Assembly (NCBI GenBank): GCA_039920745.1
Contig: JBDSDD010000087.1
Location: 1 to 64,000 of the forward strand
Direction of reading: 5' to 3'
Length of the DNA: 64,000 bases
DNA from: Scleromatobacter sp039920745
GTDB taxonomy: Bacteria; Pseudomonadota; Gammaproteobacteria; Burkholderiales; Burkholderiaceae_C
A program made the translations under genes and the position numbers. The notes below the pieces were generated by a model. The model did no database searches and was not told the origin of the DNA. It saw nothing but the letters and a program-made list of their open reading frames with translations. Of the stretch, positions 32,840 to 42,707 are shown piece after piece. Position 1 is the stretch's first letter, and the number at the start of each line of letters is the position of its first letter.

Positions 32840-33969
32840 GCGTTTCCCGCAGCCAACTCAGTGGCCATGTCCTGACGCCGCAAGGCTTCATCCGCGGCAC
32901 GTTGACGATCGTCGATGGCCGCATCGCGGGGATCGAAGGCCAGCCGATCAGCGAGGGCCAGGCGCGCGTGTCGGCCGAGCCCCTGATCCTGCCGGGCTTC
33001 ATCGACCTGCACGTGCACGGCGGTGGTGGCTTCGACACGATGGAGGGCGGCGACGCCGTGGCCGAGATCGCGCGCGTGCATGCGCGCCATGGCACGACGT
33101 CGATGCTCGCCACCACCATGACGGCGCCGATGGCCGACATCTCCAAGGCCATGGCCGCGCTCAGCGACGCCTGCCGCACGCACCGCCGCGGCGGTGCGCA
33201 CGTGATGGGCGTGCACCTGGAAGGCCCCTACATCAATCCGGGCGCACTCGGCGCCCAGCCCGACTTCGCGCGGCCGGCGTCAGTGGACGAGGTCAAGGCA
33301 CTGCACGCGATCGCCCCGATCCGCCTGATCACGATGGCGCCCGAGCTACCCGGCAACCTCGACCTGATCGCCCCGCTGCGCGCGGCCGGCTTCCACGTGC
33401 AGATCGGCCACACGGCCGGCACGTACGAGGACGGCGTCGCGGCGCTGCAGCGCGGGGCCACCGGCTTCACGCACCTGTTCAACGCGATGAGCAAGTTCCA
33501 CCACCGCGAGCCCGGCATCGCCGGCGCGGCGCTGGCGCATGCCGAGTTCGCCGAGATCATCCCCGACCTGCTGCACGTGCACCCGGGCGCGATCCGCGCC
33601 GCGCTGCGCGCCATCCCCTGCCTGTACTGCGTCACCGATTCCACCGCTGCCGCGGGCATGCCGGACGGCGACTACAACCTCGGCAGCCACCGTGTCACCA
33701 AGTGCCTGGGCGGCGTGCGCCTGGCCGACGGCACGCTGGCCGGCAGCACGCTGACGATGGACCAGGCGTTGCGCAATCTCGTGGGCATCGGGTTGAGCCT
33801 GGACGACGCGTCGCGACGCGTGTCCACCAACGCTGCCGACTTCCTCGGGCTGGCCGATCGCGGCCGCCTGCTGGTCGGCGCCCGTGCCGACCTGGTCGTG
33901 TTGAACCCCGACCTGCACCTGACCCAAGTGATCGTAGAAGGAGACAGCATTGACCTCACGGATGTTTGA
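32836..33969 (+). CDS. nagA: N-acetylglucosamine-6-phosphate deacetylase
   Basis: 377-residue amidohydrolase that removes the acetyl group of GlcNAc-6-P to give glucosamine-6-P. Metal and catalytic motifs are complete: GFIDLHVHGGGGFDTMEGGD, HLEGPYINPGALGAQ, IGHTAGTYEDG, THLFNAMSKFHHREPG and VTDSTAAAGMPDG with the catalytic aspartate. ATG 32836 overlaps the kinase stop; the following gene begins inside its 3' end. Confidence 0.96.
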   Translation: MSVSRSQLSGHVLTPQGFIRGTLTIVDGRIAGIEGQPISEGQARVSAEPLILPGFIDLHVHGGGGFDTMEGGDAVAEIARVHARHGTTSMLATTMTAPMADISKAMAALSDACRTHRRGGAHVMGVHLEGPYINPGALGAQPDFARPASVDEVKALHAIAPIRLITMAPELPGNLDLIAPLRAAGFHVQIGHTAGTYEDGVAALQRGATGFTHLFNAMSKFHHREPGIAGAALAHAEFAEIIPDLLHVHPGAIRAALRAIPCLYCVTDSTAAAGMPDGDYNLGSHRVTKCLGGVRLADGTLAGSTLTMDQALRNLVGIGLSLDDASRRVSTNAADFLGLADRGRLLVGARADLVVLNPDLHLTQVIVEGDSIDLTDV

Positions 33970-34972
33970 CGAAGCGCGCGAAGCCCCTGCGGCCGTGGCT
34001 CGTCTGATGGCGGCCGACGCGGCCGCCTACACCTCGCTCGGCGAGCAACTCCGTGCCGATCCGCCGCGATCCGCCCTGACCGTCGCGCGCGGCAGTTCCG
34101 ATCACGCGGCGCACTACATGGCCTACCTCGTGATGGCGCGCCTCGGCCGCCTCGTCACGTCGTTGCCGATGTCGCTCGTCACGCTCTACCAGTCGCAACT
34201 CAATTGCGACGGCCTCGTTTCCTGGGGCTTTTCGCAATCCGGCCAGAGTCCCGACCTGATCGCGCCGACGCGCTTCTTCCGTGCAGGCGGCGCACGCACC
34301 GTGGCCGTCGTCAACGACGCCGGCTCGCCGCTGGCCGAGGCCGCGCAATGGGTGCTGCCGCTGCACGCCGGCGCCGAGACCAGCGTGGCTGCGACCAAGA
34401 GCTACATCGCCCAGCTGGTGGCCGGCGCGCGCATCGTCGCGCACTGGCAGAACGACGCGGCGCTGCTGGCCGCGCTCGAGACGCTGCCCGAGGTGCTGGA
34501 ACGCGCCGCGTACACCGACTGGTCGCCGCTGGTCGACGCGCTGGTCGGCGCCGACAAGCTGTTCGTCATCGGCCGCGGCACCAGCCTGGCCATCGCGATG
34601 GAAGCCGCGCTGAAGTTCAAGGAAGTCTGCGGCATCCAGGCCGAGGCGTTCTCCGGCGCCGAGGTCAAGCACGGCCCGATGGCGCTGGTCGAGGAAGGCT
34701 ATCCGCTGCTGATCTTCGCGCCGCGCGGCCCGGCCCAGGCCGGCCTGCTCGCGCTGGCCGAGGACATGCGCAAGCGCGGCGCGCGCGTGCTCGTCGCCGC
34801 GCCCGTGGGCACGCCGGGCGCCGAGCTGCCGCTGGTGGCCGCCGGCCACGAGGATCTCGACCCGATCTCGGCGATCCAGAGCTACTACCTGGCCGTCGAG
34901 GCCCTCGCGCGTGCGAAGGGACTCGACCCCGACAAGCCGCGGCACCTGAACAAGGTCACGCTGACCCATTGA
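33950..34972 (+). CDS. glucosamine-6-phosphate deaminase, SIS type (NagB-II)
   Basis: 340 residues with two SIS domains, like the isomerase half of GlmS without the glutaminase. Motifs: ARGSSDHAAHYMAYLV, SWGFSQSGQSPDLI, AETSVAATKSYIAQL, GRGTSLAIAMEAALKFKEV and SGAEVKHGPMAL; it ends in the DKPRHLNKVTLT tail typical of the family. It converts GlcN-6-P to fructose-6-P and ammonia. The TTG at 33950 is preferred as start because AAGGAG lies six bases ahead; an ATG four codons later (33962) is the alternative. It overlaps nagA by 20 bases. Confidence 0.93.
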   Translation: MTSRMFDEAREAPAAVARLMAADAAAYTSLGEQLRADPPRSALTVARGSSDHAAHYMAYLVMARLGRLVTSLPMSLVTLYQSQLNCDGLVSWGFSQSGQSPDLIAPTRFFRAGGARTVAVVNDAGSPLAEAAQWVLPLHAGAETSVAATKSYIAQLVAGARIVAHWQNDAALLAALETLPEVLERAAYTDWSPLVDALVGADKLFVIGRGTSLAIAMEAALKFKEVCGIQAEAFSGAEVKHGPMALVEEGYPLLIFAPRGPAQAGLLALAEDMRKRGARVLVAAPVGTPGAELPLVAAGHEDLDPISAIQSYYLAVEALARAKGLDPDKPRHLNKVTLTH

Positions 34973-34977
34973 AGACG

Positions 34978-36501
34978 ATGAGCACCGTGCCCTTCTTTCC
35001 TGGCCATCTGGTGATGGTCGACATCCCCGGCACGTCGCTCGACGCGGCGACCGCGGCGTTCCTGCGCCGTTACCGCGTGCGCGCGATCTGCCTGTTCCGG
35101 CGCAACCTCGGCACCGAGGACGAGATCCGCAAGCTCACGGCGGACTTGCGCGAGATCATGGGGCCGAGTTGCCTGATCGGCATCGACCAGGAAGGCGGCT
35201 CGACGATCCGCGCCACGTTCCTGCCGCAGGCCCCGGCCGCGATGGCGCTCGGCGCGATCGACGACGAGGCCTTGTGCGAGGAGGTCGGCGCCACGGTGGC
35301 GCGCGGCCTGCGCAGCCTGGGCATCAACTGGAATTTCGCGCCGGTCCTCGATGTCAACAACAACCCCGCCAACCCCGTCATTGCCGAGCGCAGCTTCGGC
35401 GAGGACCCGGACGCCGTCGCGCGTCTCGCGGGCGCGTGGATGCGTGGCTCGCTGCGCGAAGGCGTGGCCTGCTGCGTCAAGCACTTCCCCGGCCACGGCG
35501 ACACCGCCGTCGACTCGCACCATGCGCTGCCGACGGTCGACAAGTCGATCGCCGAGCTCGAGGCGCTGGAGTTGCGCCCGTTCCGCGCCCTCGCGCATGC
35601 GCATGGCGACACGCCGGCCGCGCCGGCCGTGATGACCGCGCACATCGTCTATCCGCAGATCGACCCTGAACATCCGGCCACGTTGTCGCGCGCCGTGCTC
35701 ACCGGACTGCTGCGCGAGAACATCGGCTACGACGGCGTCGTCATCACCGACGCGCTGTTCATGAAGGCCATCTACGAGAAGTACGGCCACGCGCTCGGCG
35801 CCGTCATGGCGCTGCAGGCCGGCGCCGACATGCCGCTCGCGCAAGGTAGCCTCGACGAGCAGGCCGCCGCCATCCGGGCGATCGAGGCCGCGCTGCAGCA
35901 AGGCCACCTGCTGCCCGCCGACGTGAAGCGCTCGGAGGCACGGCTGGTCGATCTCGCCGCGAAGTACCCCGTGGCGCCGCGCGCCTACGACGCCGCGCAG
36001 CGCGCCGCCGACGACGCGCTGATGCGCGCCGCATGGGCGCGCGCCCTGACGGCGTTCGACGGCGCCGGCAAGAAGGCGCAACCGCCTGCGTTGAATGCGC
36101 CGATCCGTGTCGTGACGCAGGACTCGGTCGACTGCGACGGCGTGTCCGAGGCCGGCCTGCCGGCCGAACGCGTGGAAGAACTGTTCCACGCGTTCGCCGA
36201 CGTGCAGTTCGTGCGCGTGCCCGACCTGCGCCTGGTCGAGGCCGCCACGTTCGCGCAGGACGGGCGCGTCAACATCCTCGTGTCCAACCATCGCACGCGC
36301 TTCGGCGCCGGCGCCGCGGGCGCGCGGCCCGACTTGCACCTCGCGCTGTGGAATCCGTTCCAGCTGTTCGACATCGCGGCGCCGTCGGTGGTCACCTGGG
36401 GCTACGCGGACGGTGCGCTCGAGGCCGTCAAGGCGTGGCTCGAAGGCCGCGCCCAGGCCGCGGGCCGGTCTCCGGTGAACCTCTCTCCTCGCGCCGTTTG
36501 A
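34978..36501 (+). CDS. family GH3 beta-N-acetylhexosaminidase
   Basis: 507 residues from ATG 34978. Domain 1 (residues about 1-340) is a GH3 barrel: LIGIDQEGGSTIRATFLPQA, LGINWNFAPVLDVNNNPANP, and the NagZ-type loop KHFPGHGDTAVDSHHALP with the general-acid histidine, then GVVITDALFMKA with the nucleophilic aspartate. Residues 340-507 form a second domain not found in short NagZ proteins, ending LWNPFQLFDIAAPSVVTWGY. No signal peptide is seen, so it should hydrolyse chito-oligosaccharides or muropeptides in the cytoplasm. Five bases downstream of the deaminase gene. Confidence 0.9.
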   Translation: MSTVPFFPGHLVMVDIPGTSLDAATAAFLRRYRVRAICLFRRNLGTEDEIRKLTADLREIMGPSCLIGIDQEGGSTIRATFLPQAPAAMALGAIDDEALCEEVGATVARGLRSLGINWNFAPVLDVNNNPANPVIAERSFGEDPDAVARLAGAWMRGSLREGVACCVKHFPGHGDTAVDSHHALPTVDKSIAELEALELRPFRALAHAHGDTPAAPAVMTAHIVYPQIDPEHPATLSRAVLTGLLRENIGYDGVVITDALFMKAIYEKYGHALGAVMALQAGADMPLAQGSLDEQAAAIRAIEAALQQGHLLPADVKRSEARLVDLAAKYPVAPRAYDAAQRAADDALMRAAWARALTAFDGAGKKAQPPALNAPIRVVTQDSVDCDGVSEAGLPAERVEELFHAFADVQFVRVPDLRLVEAATFAQDGRVNILVSNHRTRFGAGAAGARPDLHLALWNPFQLFDIAAPSVVTWGYADGALEAVKAWLEGRAQAAGRSPVNLSPRAV

Positions 36502-36579
36502 ACGCGGGCACACTGCCGCACGAACGCGTCCTTCAACGTGCCCTACCGAGCTCCCTCGCCGCCAGGAAAGAGACCCAAC

Positions 36580-37917
36580 GTGTCCAGTGATTCCGCCGTG
36601 TTGCCAACGTCTGCCGCCCCCACCGCCGCCGCGTCCGGGCGCCGCTCACCGTTGACCTGGGTGCCCTCGCTGTACTTCGCGCAGGGCCTGCCGTTCTTCG
36701 CGGTCAACCTGATCGCGCAGCAGATGTTCGTCAGCGGCAAGGTGCCCACCGACACGATCACGCACTGGATGGGCATCCTGAGCCTGGCCTGGGGCATCCG
36801 TTGGTTGTGGAGCCCGTTCCTCGAACTCGCGCCGAGCCAGAAGGGCGTCGTCGTCGCGTTCCAGTGGCTGGGCAGCGCCGGCCTCGCGGCCGTCGCGTTC
36901 GCATTGCACCAGCCGTCGTTCTTCGCGGTCGCGGTGGCCGCCCTGCTCGCCGTCTCGGTGTTCTCGTCGACACACGACGTGTCGTCGGACGGCATCTACA
37001 TGGCGCAACTGAACAACCGCGAGCAGGCCGAATACGCAGGCTGGCAGGGTGCGTTCTTCAACGTCGCGCGCTACGCGTCGGCGGGCGGCCTGCTGATCCT
37101 GGCCGGCAACCTCGAGAAGGCCTCGGGCTTCGCCACCGCCTGGAGCACGATCTTCGGCATCTGCAGCGCGCTGATGCTGGTGCTGGGCCTGTACCACGTG
37201 TGGGCGCTGCCCAAGGCAACCGAAGTGCGCACGATCAAGCCGAGCGTGGAAGACGTCGCCAAGACGCTGGTGCGCGTCATCGTCGACTTCCTGAGGAAGC
37301 CCGGCGTCTGGCTCGCGATCGCCTTCATCCTCCTGTTTCGCGCCAGCGAAGGGCAGATCCAGACGATCGGCCCGATCTTCCTGCGCGCCGAGCGCGCCGC
37401 AGGCGGCCTGGGCCTGTCCACCGACGCGGTGGGCTGGGCCTACGGCACCGCAGGCACGATCGCCTTCATCGTCGGCACGATGGCGGGCGGCTATTTCGCG
37501 GCCTGGCTGGGCCTGCGCCGCGCGATGCTGTGGCTGATCCTGGCGATGAACCTGCCGAGCGTCGCGTTCGTGTTCCTGAGCGTCGTGATGCCCACCAACT
37601 TCGCGGTCATCGCCTCGGCGCTGAGCCTGGAGATGTTCGGCTACGGCTTCGGCTTCGTCGGCGTCATCTTGTACCTGATGCAGGTCGTGGCCCCGGGCAA
37701 GTTCCGCACGGCGCACTACTCGATCGGCTCCGGCGTGATGGGCCTGGGCATGAGCTTCTTTCGCTGGATCAGCGGTGACATCGAGACCGCGCTGGGCTAT
37801 CGCAACTTCTTCATCTGGGGCCTGCTGTGCGCGATCCCGGTACTGGTGCTGCTGCGCTTCGTCCCGCTGTCGACGACGACTGACGCCGAGCCCTTGCCCC
37901 AGCCCGTCGAGCCGTGA
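36580..37917 (+). CDS. MFS transporter, AmpG-like
   Basis: 445-residue inner-membrane permease of about 12 helices. The sequence TWVPSLYFAQGLPFFAVNLIA and the later HDVSSDGIYMAQL loop are of the AmpG type, which imports GlcNAc-anhydromuropeptides; in this operon it more likely imports GlcNAc or chitobiose. GTG 36580 is chosen since AGGAAAGAGA lies just ahead; an upstream GTG at 36538 is open but has no ribosome-binding site. Its stop overlaps the next gene (GTGA). Confidence 0.87.
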   Translation: MSSDSAVLPTSAAPTAAASGRRSPLTWVPSLYFAQGLPFFAVNLIAQQMFVSGKVPTDTITHWMGILSLAWGIRWLWSPFLELAPSQKGVVVAFQWLGSAGLAAVAFALHQPSFFAVAVAALLAVSVFSSTHDVSSDGIYMAQLNNREQAEYAGWQGAFFNVARYASAGGLLILAGNLEKASGFATAWSTIFGICSALMLVLGLYHVWALPKATEVRTIKPSVEDVAKTLVRVIVDFLRKPGVWLAIAFILLFRASEGQIQTIGPIFLRAERAAGGLGLSTDAVGWAYGTAGTIAFIVGTMAGGYFAAWLGLRRAMLWLILAMNLPSVAFVFLSVVMPTNFAVIASALSLEMFGYGFGFVGVILYLMQVVAPGKFRTAHYSIGSGVMGLGMSFFRWISGDIETALGYRNFFIWGLLCAIPVLVLLRFVPLSTTTDAEPLPQPVEP

Positions 37918-38867
37918 CGCGCCCGCAGCGCTCGCTCCGCGCCCTGGCCCGCGCGACCACCGCGTTTGCGCTCCTCGCCGTCGCAGCCGGCTGCGTCGCC
38001 ATCAACGCCGGCGAAGCGGCCAAGCCGGCGAGCCTGTTCTTCGACGATTTCTCGTACGCCCAAGCTGGCGAGCTCGCCGCGGGCGGCTGGCAGTTGCGCG
38101 ACGGTGTCGGCCATCCGGGCCTGCCCGGCGGGCGCTTCGCCGCCGGTGCGATCACGCTGCTCGACGACCCGCTGCAGCCTGGCAATCGCGTGCTGCGCAT
38201 GACCGCCAGCACCGACGGCACCGGCCCCAACACCGTGCAGGCGCAACTGTGCCACCAGCGCAAATACCTGCAAGGCACGTACGCCGCGCGCATCCGCTTC
38301 AGCGACACGCCGCGCTCGGGCGTCGACGGCGATCCGGTCATCCAGTCGTTCTACGCCGTCGCGCCGCTCGCGCATGCATTCGACCCCGACTTCAGCGAGC
38401 TCGATTGGGAGTACCTGCCCAACGGCGGCTGGGGCAGCGCCAAGACGCGCTTGTACGGCGTGTCGTGGCAGACGGTGCAGATCGATCCGTGGGAGTCGCA
38501 CAACTCCGCGCACGAGGAATTCGGCTCGTTCGACGGCTGGCACACCTTGCTGATGCAGGTCACGAAGAATGCCGTGCACGAATTCGTCGACGGCCGCGAG
38601 GTGGCGCTGCACGAGGGCCGCAACGTGCCGGTCTCGCCGATGACGATCTCGTTCAACTTGTGGTTCGCCGTCGGCGGCCCTCTGCCCACCGGCGGCACGC
38701 CGCGCGTCTACGACGAGGACATCGACTGGGTGTTCCACGCCCGCGACCAGGTGCTGAGCCCGGCCGATGTCGACACCCAGGTGCGCGCGCTGCGCGCCGA
38801 CCACGTCGCGCGCACGGACGCCGTGCCCGCCGCCAATCCCCCGTTGCAGCCCCGCTGCGACATCTGA
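37914..38867 (+). CDS. family GH16 glycoside hydrolase lipoprotein
   Basis: 317 residues from GTG 37914, translationally coupled to the permease gene. A signal peptide ends in lipobox AAGC (residue about 26), so the enzyme should be lipid-anchored. The catalytic motif ExDxxE is present as SELDWEYLPNGGW, with upstream QAQLCHQRKYLQGTYAARIRF and downstream MTISFNLWF strands of the jelly roll. GH16 enzymes cut beta-1,3/1,4-glucans, agars and, in fungi, act at chitin-glucan links. Its presence in a GlcNAc operon suggests attack on a mixed glucan-chitin polymer such as fungal wall. Confidence 0.86.
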   Translation: MTRPQRSLRALARATTAFALLAVAAGCVAINAGEAAKPASLFFDDFSYAQAGELAAGGWQLRDGVGHPGLPGGRFAAGAITLLDDPLQPGNRVLRMTASTDGTGPNTVQAQLCHQRKYLQGTYAARIRFSDTPRSGVDGDPVIQSFYAVAPLAHAFDPDFSELDWEYLPNGGWGSAKTRLYGVSWQTVQIDPWESHNSAHEEFGSFDGWHTLLMQVTKNAVHEFVDGREVALHEGRNVPVSPMTISFNLWFAVGGPLPTGGTPRVYDEDIDWVFHARDQVLSPADVDTQVRALRADHVARTDAVPAANPPLQPRCDI

Positions 38868-38881
38868 ACCCAGGACCCCTC

Positions 38882-39997
<1,116 letters not shown>

Positions 39998-40028
39998 ACG
40001 CGCAAGAATCGGCAGGCATGCAGCATGC

Positions 40029-40055
40029 AAAAGGCCCCGACGAGCGGGGCCTTTT
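40029..40055. terminator. bidirectional intrinsic terminator
   Basis: AAAAGGCCCCG and CGGGGCCTTTT form a perfect 11-bp stem around ACGAG. The flanking A and T runs make it work in both directions, ending operon A on the right-hand strand and the TPR gene on the other. Confidence 0.92.
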
Positions 40056-40072
40056 CGCAAGCGAGAGACGGC

Positions 40073-41365
40073 CTACTTCGACGCGGCGGCCGCTGCGGGA
40101 GAGGCAGTGGCTTGCATGCGCGACTGCGCGTACAGCGCCCACACGCGGGCGATCGGCACGATGCCGTTCGGGCCGCTGCTGATGCCCTGGAAGCTCTTCA
40201 GCGCCTCGGCGTCGCGGCCGGCCTTGATCTGGGCGTAGCCGAGGTGCAGGCGGGCTTCTTCCGCGTTCTTCAGGCCGCCCTTGGCGACGCCTTGCTCGAT
40301 CAGCTGCGCGCCTTGCTGCGCGTTGCCGTCGACGGTTTCCAGCAGGCCCAGCGAGACCAGCGCGTTGCCGTCCTTGGCGCCGCGCGCCGAGTTCTCGTTG
40401 ACCGATTGCTGCGCGTGATCGCTCGCGACCGACCGATTGACGTCGGTGCGCAGTTTGTTGGCCTCGGCCAGGTCCGGGCCGGTGAACGGCTTGGACGCGT
40501 AGGCTTCGTCGAGGACGCGCTTGGCTTCCTCCGGGTAGCCCGCGTGCGCGGCCAGTGCCGCGTAGCTGAGGCGCTCGCCGTCGCTGACGCTGCCCAGCAG
40601 CTGCGCCTTGAGGCGGTAGTTGTCGACATACATGCGATCCGAGAACTTGTCGGTGTGCGCGGCGCGCGCGATCAGCTCTTTCCAGTAGTCGGCCTTCGGG
40701 TAGGCGACGGCCAGGCGCTCCAGCGTCCACACGTAGCCGGCGTCGCTGTCGGACTGCGAGTACGACGTAGCCAGCAGGCGCAGCGTCTTCTCGGCGGGCA
40801 CCTTGCCCGCGGCATAGGTGGCGTCGACCTGGGCCCGGAAGCCCTTGGCGGCGGTCGCGTAGTCCTTGTTGATGTACTGCGTCTGCGGCAGCAGCTCGCG
40901 CAGCTGGGCGTCATCGCCGCCAGCGTCGAGGTAGCGCTGGATCGCGACGGCGGCCTTCGGGTACTGCTCGGTCGAGTACAGGATGGAGGCGAGCGCCTTC
41001 ATGATCTGAACGCGGTCGGCGGGCGGCAGTTGGTCATTGGCCAGCAGCGCCTCGAAGTCTTTCGCGGCCGTGACGTTGTCGTTGACGGTGTATTCGGCCG
41101 GGGCGCGCACGCGCAGGATCAGGTACTGCTCGTACGGCGTCGGGTTGGGCAGCGCTTCGAGCTCCTTGAGCTTGGCCAGCGCGCCGGCGCCGTTGCCGGC
41201 CTTGAGCATTTCCTGGGCGGCGTTGAACGGCGCCGCGAACGCGGCCGGCACGGCATTGGCCGGCTGCGACGCGGCGGGGGCCGGGGCGTCGGCGGCGAAT
41301 GCGGGTGCCGTCAGGCCGGCCGCGACGGTCAGCGCCAGCATGGCGCGCGAGGTGATGTCTCTCAT
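40073..41365 (-). CDS. secreted tetratricopeptide-repeat protein
   Basis: 430 residues from ATG 41365; signal peptide to about residue 24 (TAPAFAADA). The rest is helical and TPR-like: FNAAQEMLKAGNGAGALAKL near residue 45, YSTEQYPKAAVAIQRYLDAG, LDEAYASKPF and LHLGYAQIKAGRDAEALKSF near the C-terminus. It probably assembles or scaffolds proteins in the periplasm. It lies between the two halves of the amino-sugar locus and may belong to it, but nothing in the sequence shows a sugar link. Confidence 0.82.
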   Translation of the reverse strand: MRDITSRAMLALTVAAGLTAPAFAADAPAPAASQPANAVPAAFAAPFNAAQEMLKAGNGAGALAKLKELEALPNPTPYEQYLILRVRAPAEYTVNDNVTAAKDFEALLANDQLPPADRVQIMKALASILYSTEQYPKAAVAIQRYLDAGGDDAQLRELLPQTQYINKDYATAAKGFRAQVDATYAAGKVPAEKTLRLLATSYSQSDSDAGYVWTLERLAVAYPKADYWKELIARAAHTDKFSDRMYVDNYRLKAQLLGSVSDGERLSYAALAAHAGYPEEAKRVLDEAYASKPFTGPDLAEANKLRTDVNRSVASDHAQQSVNENSARGAKDGNALVSLGLLETVDGNAQQGAQLIEQGVAKGGLKNAEEARLHLGYAQIKAGRDAEALKSFQGISSGPNGIVPIARVWALYAQSRMQATASPAAAAASK

Positions 41366-41572
41366 GTCTGTCCCAGGGAAACGCTGCGCCGAACGGGGGA
41401 AAAGGGATTCACGGATGCACGCGGGCGGCGCCCCGAGCGCATGAAAAAAGTCAGCTATTGTGCTCAAAACGCGGAACAGCCCGCCAGCGCCTACATCGGA
41501 GCGGAATAAATCCTGCCGGGAGATGCTTGCGGCGGCGGGTGCCAAGGCGGGCAGATCACATGCCCGGTGGGT

Positions 41573-42313
41573 TCAGGACGCGTTGAGTTCGGCGACGAAA
41601 TCGTAGGTGTCGCCGCGATAGATCGACTGCGACAGCTCGATCGCGCGACCGTCGCGCAGGTAGCCCAGGCGCTCGACGAGCAGGCCGGCGTCGCCCACGT
41701 CCGCGTCGAGCAGGCGGGCCTGCTCCTCGTTGAGCAGCAGCGCGCGCAGTCGCTGCAGCGCGCGCACCGGGCGGTTGCCGGCACGCTCGAGGGCGTCATA
41801 CAACGAGTTGTCCACCGACTCCAGCGACGGCAGCGCCGCCGCCGACAGCGTGGCGTACTCGAGCGCCATCGGCGCGTCGTCCGCGTAGCGCAGGCGGTGG
41901 AAGCGGTAGACCTGCGAGCCCGGGCTCAGGGCCAGCTTCATCGACTCTTCGGGCGTGACGGTGCCGCTGGAGCGCTTGATCCATTCGCTGCGCGGCGTGC
42001 GGCCGCGGGCGCGCATGTCTTCAGAGAAGGACGTGAGCTTGGCGAAGTTCTTGTCGATGCGCGTCGACACGAAATTGCCCGAGCCCTGGCGCTGGTCGAG
42101 GAAGCCCTCGTCGGCCAGGCCCTGGATCGCCTTGCGCACCGTGATGCGCGACACGCCCAGGTCGGCGGCCAGTTGGCGTTCGGAGGGCAGTGCGTCGTCG
42201 GGGCCGAGGACGCGCTTCTCGATGGCCTCGCGCAACGCTCGTTGAAGCTGTTGGTAGAGCGGTTGACTGCCGTCGGGATCCAGCGTGTTGAGAAGTTGTG
42301 CCAGCGCGCTCAT
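41573..42313 (-). CDS. GntR family transcriptional regulator (HutC/UTRA type), probable amino-sugar repressor
   Basis: 246 residues. The winged helix-turn-helix is at residues about 18-78 (LYQQLQRALREAIEKRVLGP, LPSERQLAADLGVSRITVRK, QRQGSGNFVS) and the UTRA ligand domain at about 95-240 (RIDKNFAKLTSFSEDMRARG, RFHRLRYADDAPMALEYATL). This is the class of NagR/YvoA and DasR, which sense GlcN-6-P or GlcNAc-6-P. It is divergent from the first TonB receptor, and TGGT-N7-TGGT sites lie in front of it, in front of the receptor and at operon A, so autoregulation and control of all three are likely. Confidence 0.92.
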   Translation of the reverse strand: MSALAQLLNTLDPDGSQPLYQQLQRALREAIEKRVLGPDDALPSERQLAADLGVSRITVRKAIQGLADEGFLDQRQGSGNFVSTRIDKNFAKLTSFSEDMRARGRTPRSEWIKRSSGTVTPEESMKLALSPGSQVYRFHRLRYADDAPMALEYATLSAAALPSLESVDNSLYDALERAGNRPVRALQRLRALLLNEEQARLLDADVGDAGLLVERLGYLRDGRAIELSQSIYRGDTYDFVAELNAS

Positions 42314-42410
42314 TGCGTGCCCTTTTTCGTGTTGTCGGGGGCTGCGGGACGGCTCCGGCCGCAGCCGGACAGGGTCAGTCGGCGCAGCCACGGGACGCAG
42401 CACGAATAGC

Positions 42411-42427
42411 ATACCACTCGGGCACCA
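42411..42427 (-). promoter_or_regulatory. putative GntR operator, site B
   Basis: Read leftward, TGGTGCCCGAGTGGTAT: two TGGT elements with an 11-base period, matching site A at the flanks (AGTGGTAT shared). It lies 98 bases upstream of the gntR start codon and would allow autoregulation. Confidence 0.5.
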
Positions 42428-42566
42428 AAGATCAGACAAATGCACCAGTCGAGCGAACCACGGCACCCGGTTCGTGCGGACCGTGATCTTGGCCTGATTC
42501 AGCTGGTAAACACCGTGTTGCCAGAACGCAATATGAGGGTAAACGCATAGAGCACTGGTCTAGACT

Positions 42567-42584
42567 GGTTGTACAGTGGTACTA
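42567..42584 (+). promoter_or_regulatory. putative GntR operator, site C
   Basis: TGGTTGTACAGTGGTACT: two TGGT elements with an 11-base period and a TGTACA core. A further TGGT ten bases upstream (42557) creates the overlapping ACTGGTCTAGACTGGT. It lies about 124 bases before the first TonB receptor start. Confidence 0.55.
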
Positions 42585-42707
42585 CCTTATCGCATACCAG
42601 GTTTCTAGCCCGAGGGTGCACCGTCTGAGCTCATGGAGAGACGGCACGACCCAACCCCAACCGGCCGCGTTCCCGAAGAAATGCTGCCACCCGAAAAGAG
42701 GAGCCCC

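Larger units (their letters stand above)
42314..42707. promoter_or_regulatory. 394-base divergent control region, gntR and TonB receptor 1
   Basis: Contains site B near gntR, and a cluster at 42557-42600 near the receptor: ACTGGTCTAGACTGGT overlapping site C, then an inverted half ATACCA at 42595-42600. The GTCTAGAC core resembles the TGGTCTAGACCA core known for DasR sites. Transcript starts cannot be fixed from hexamers alone. No gene is seen in it. Confidence 0.6.
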
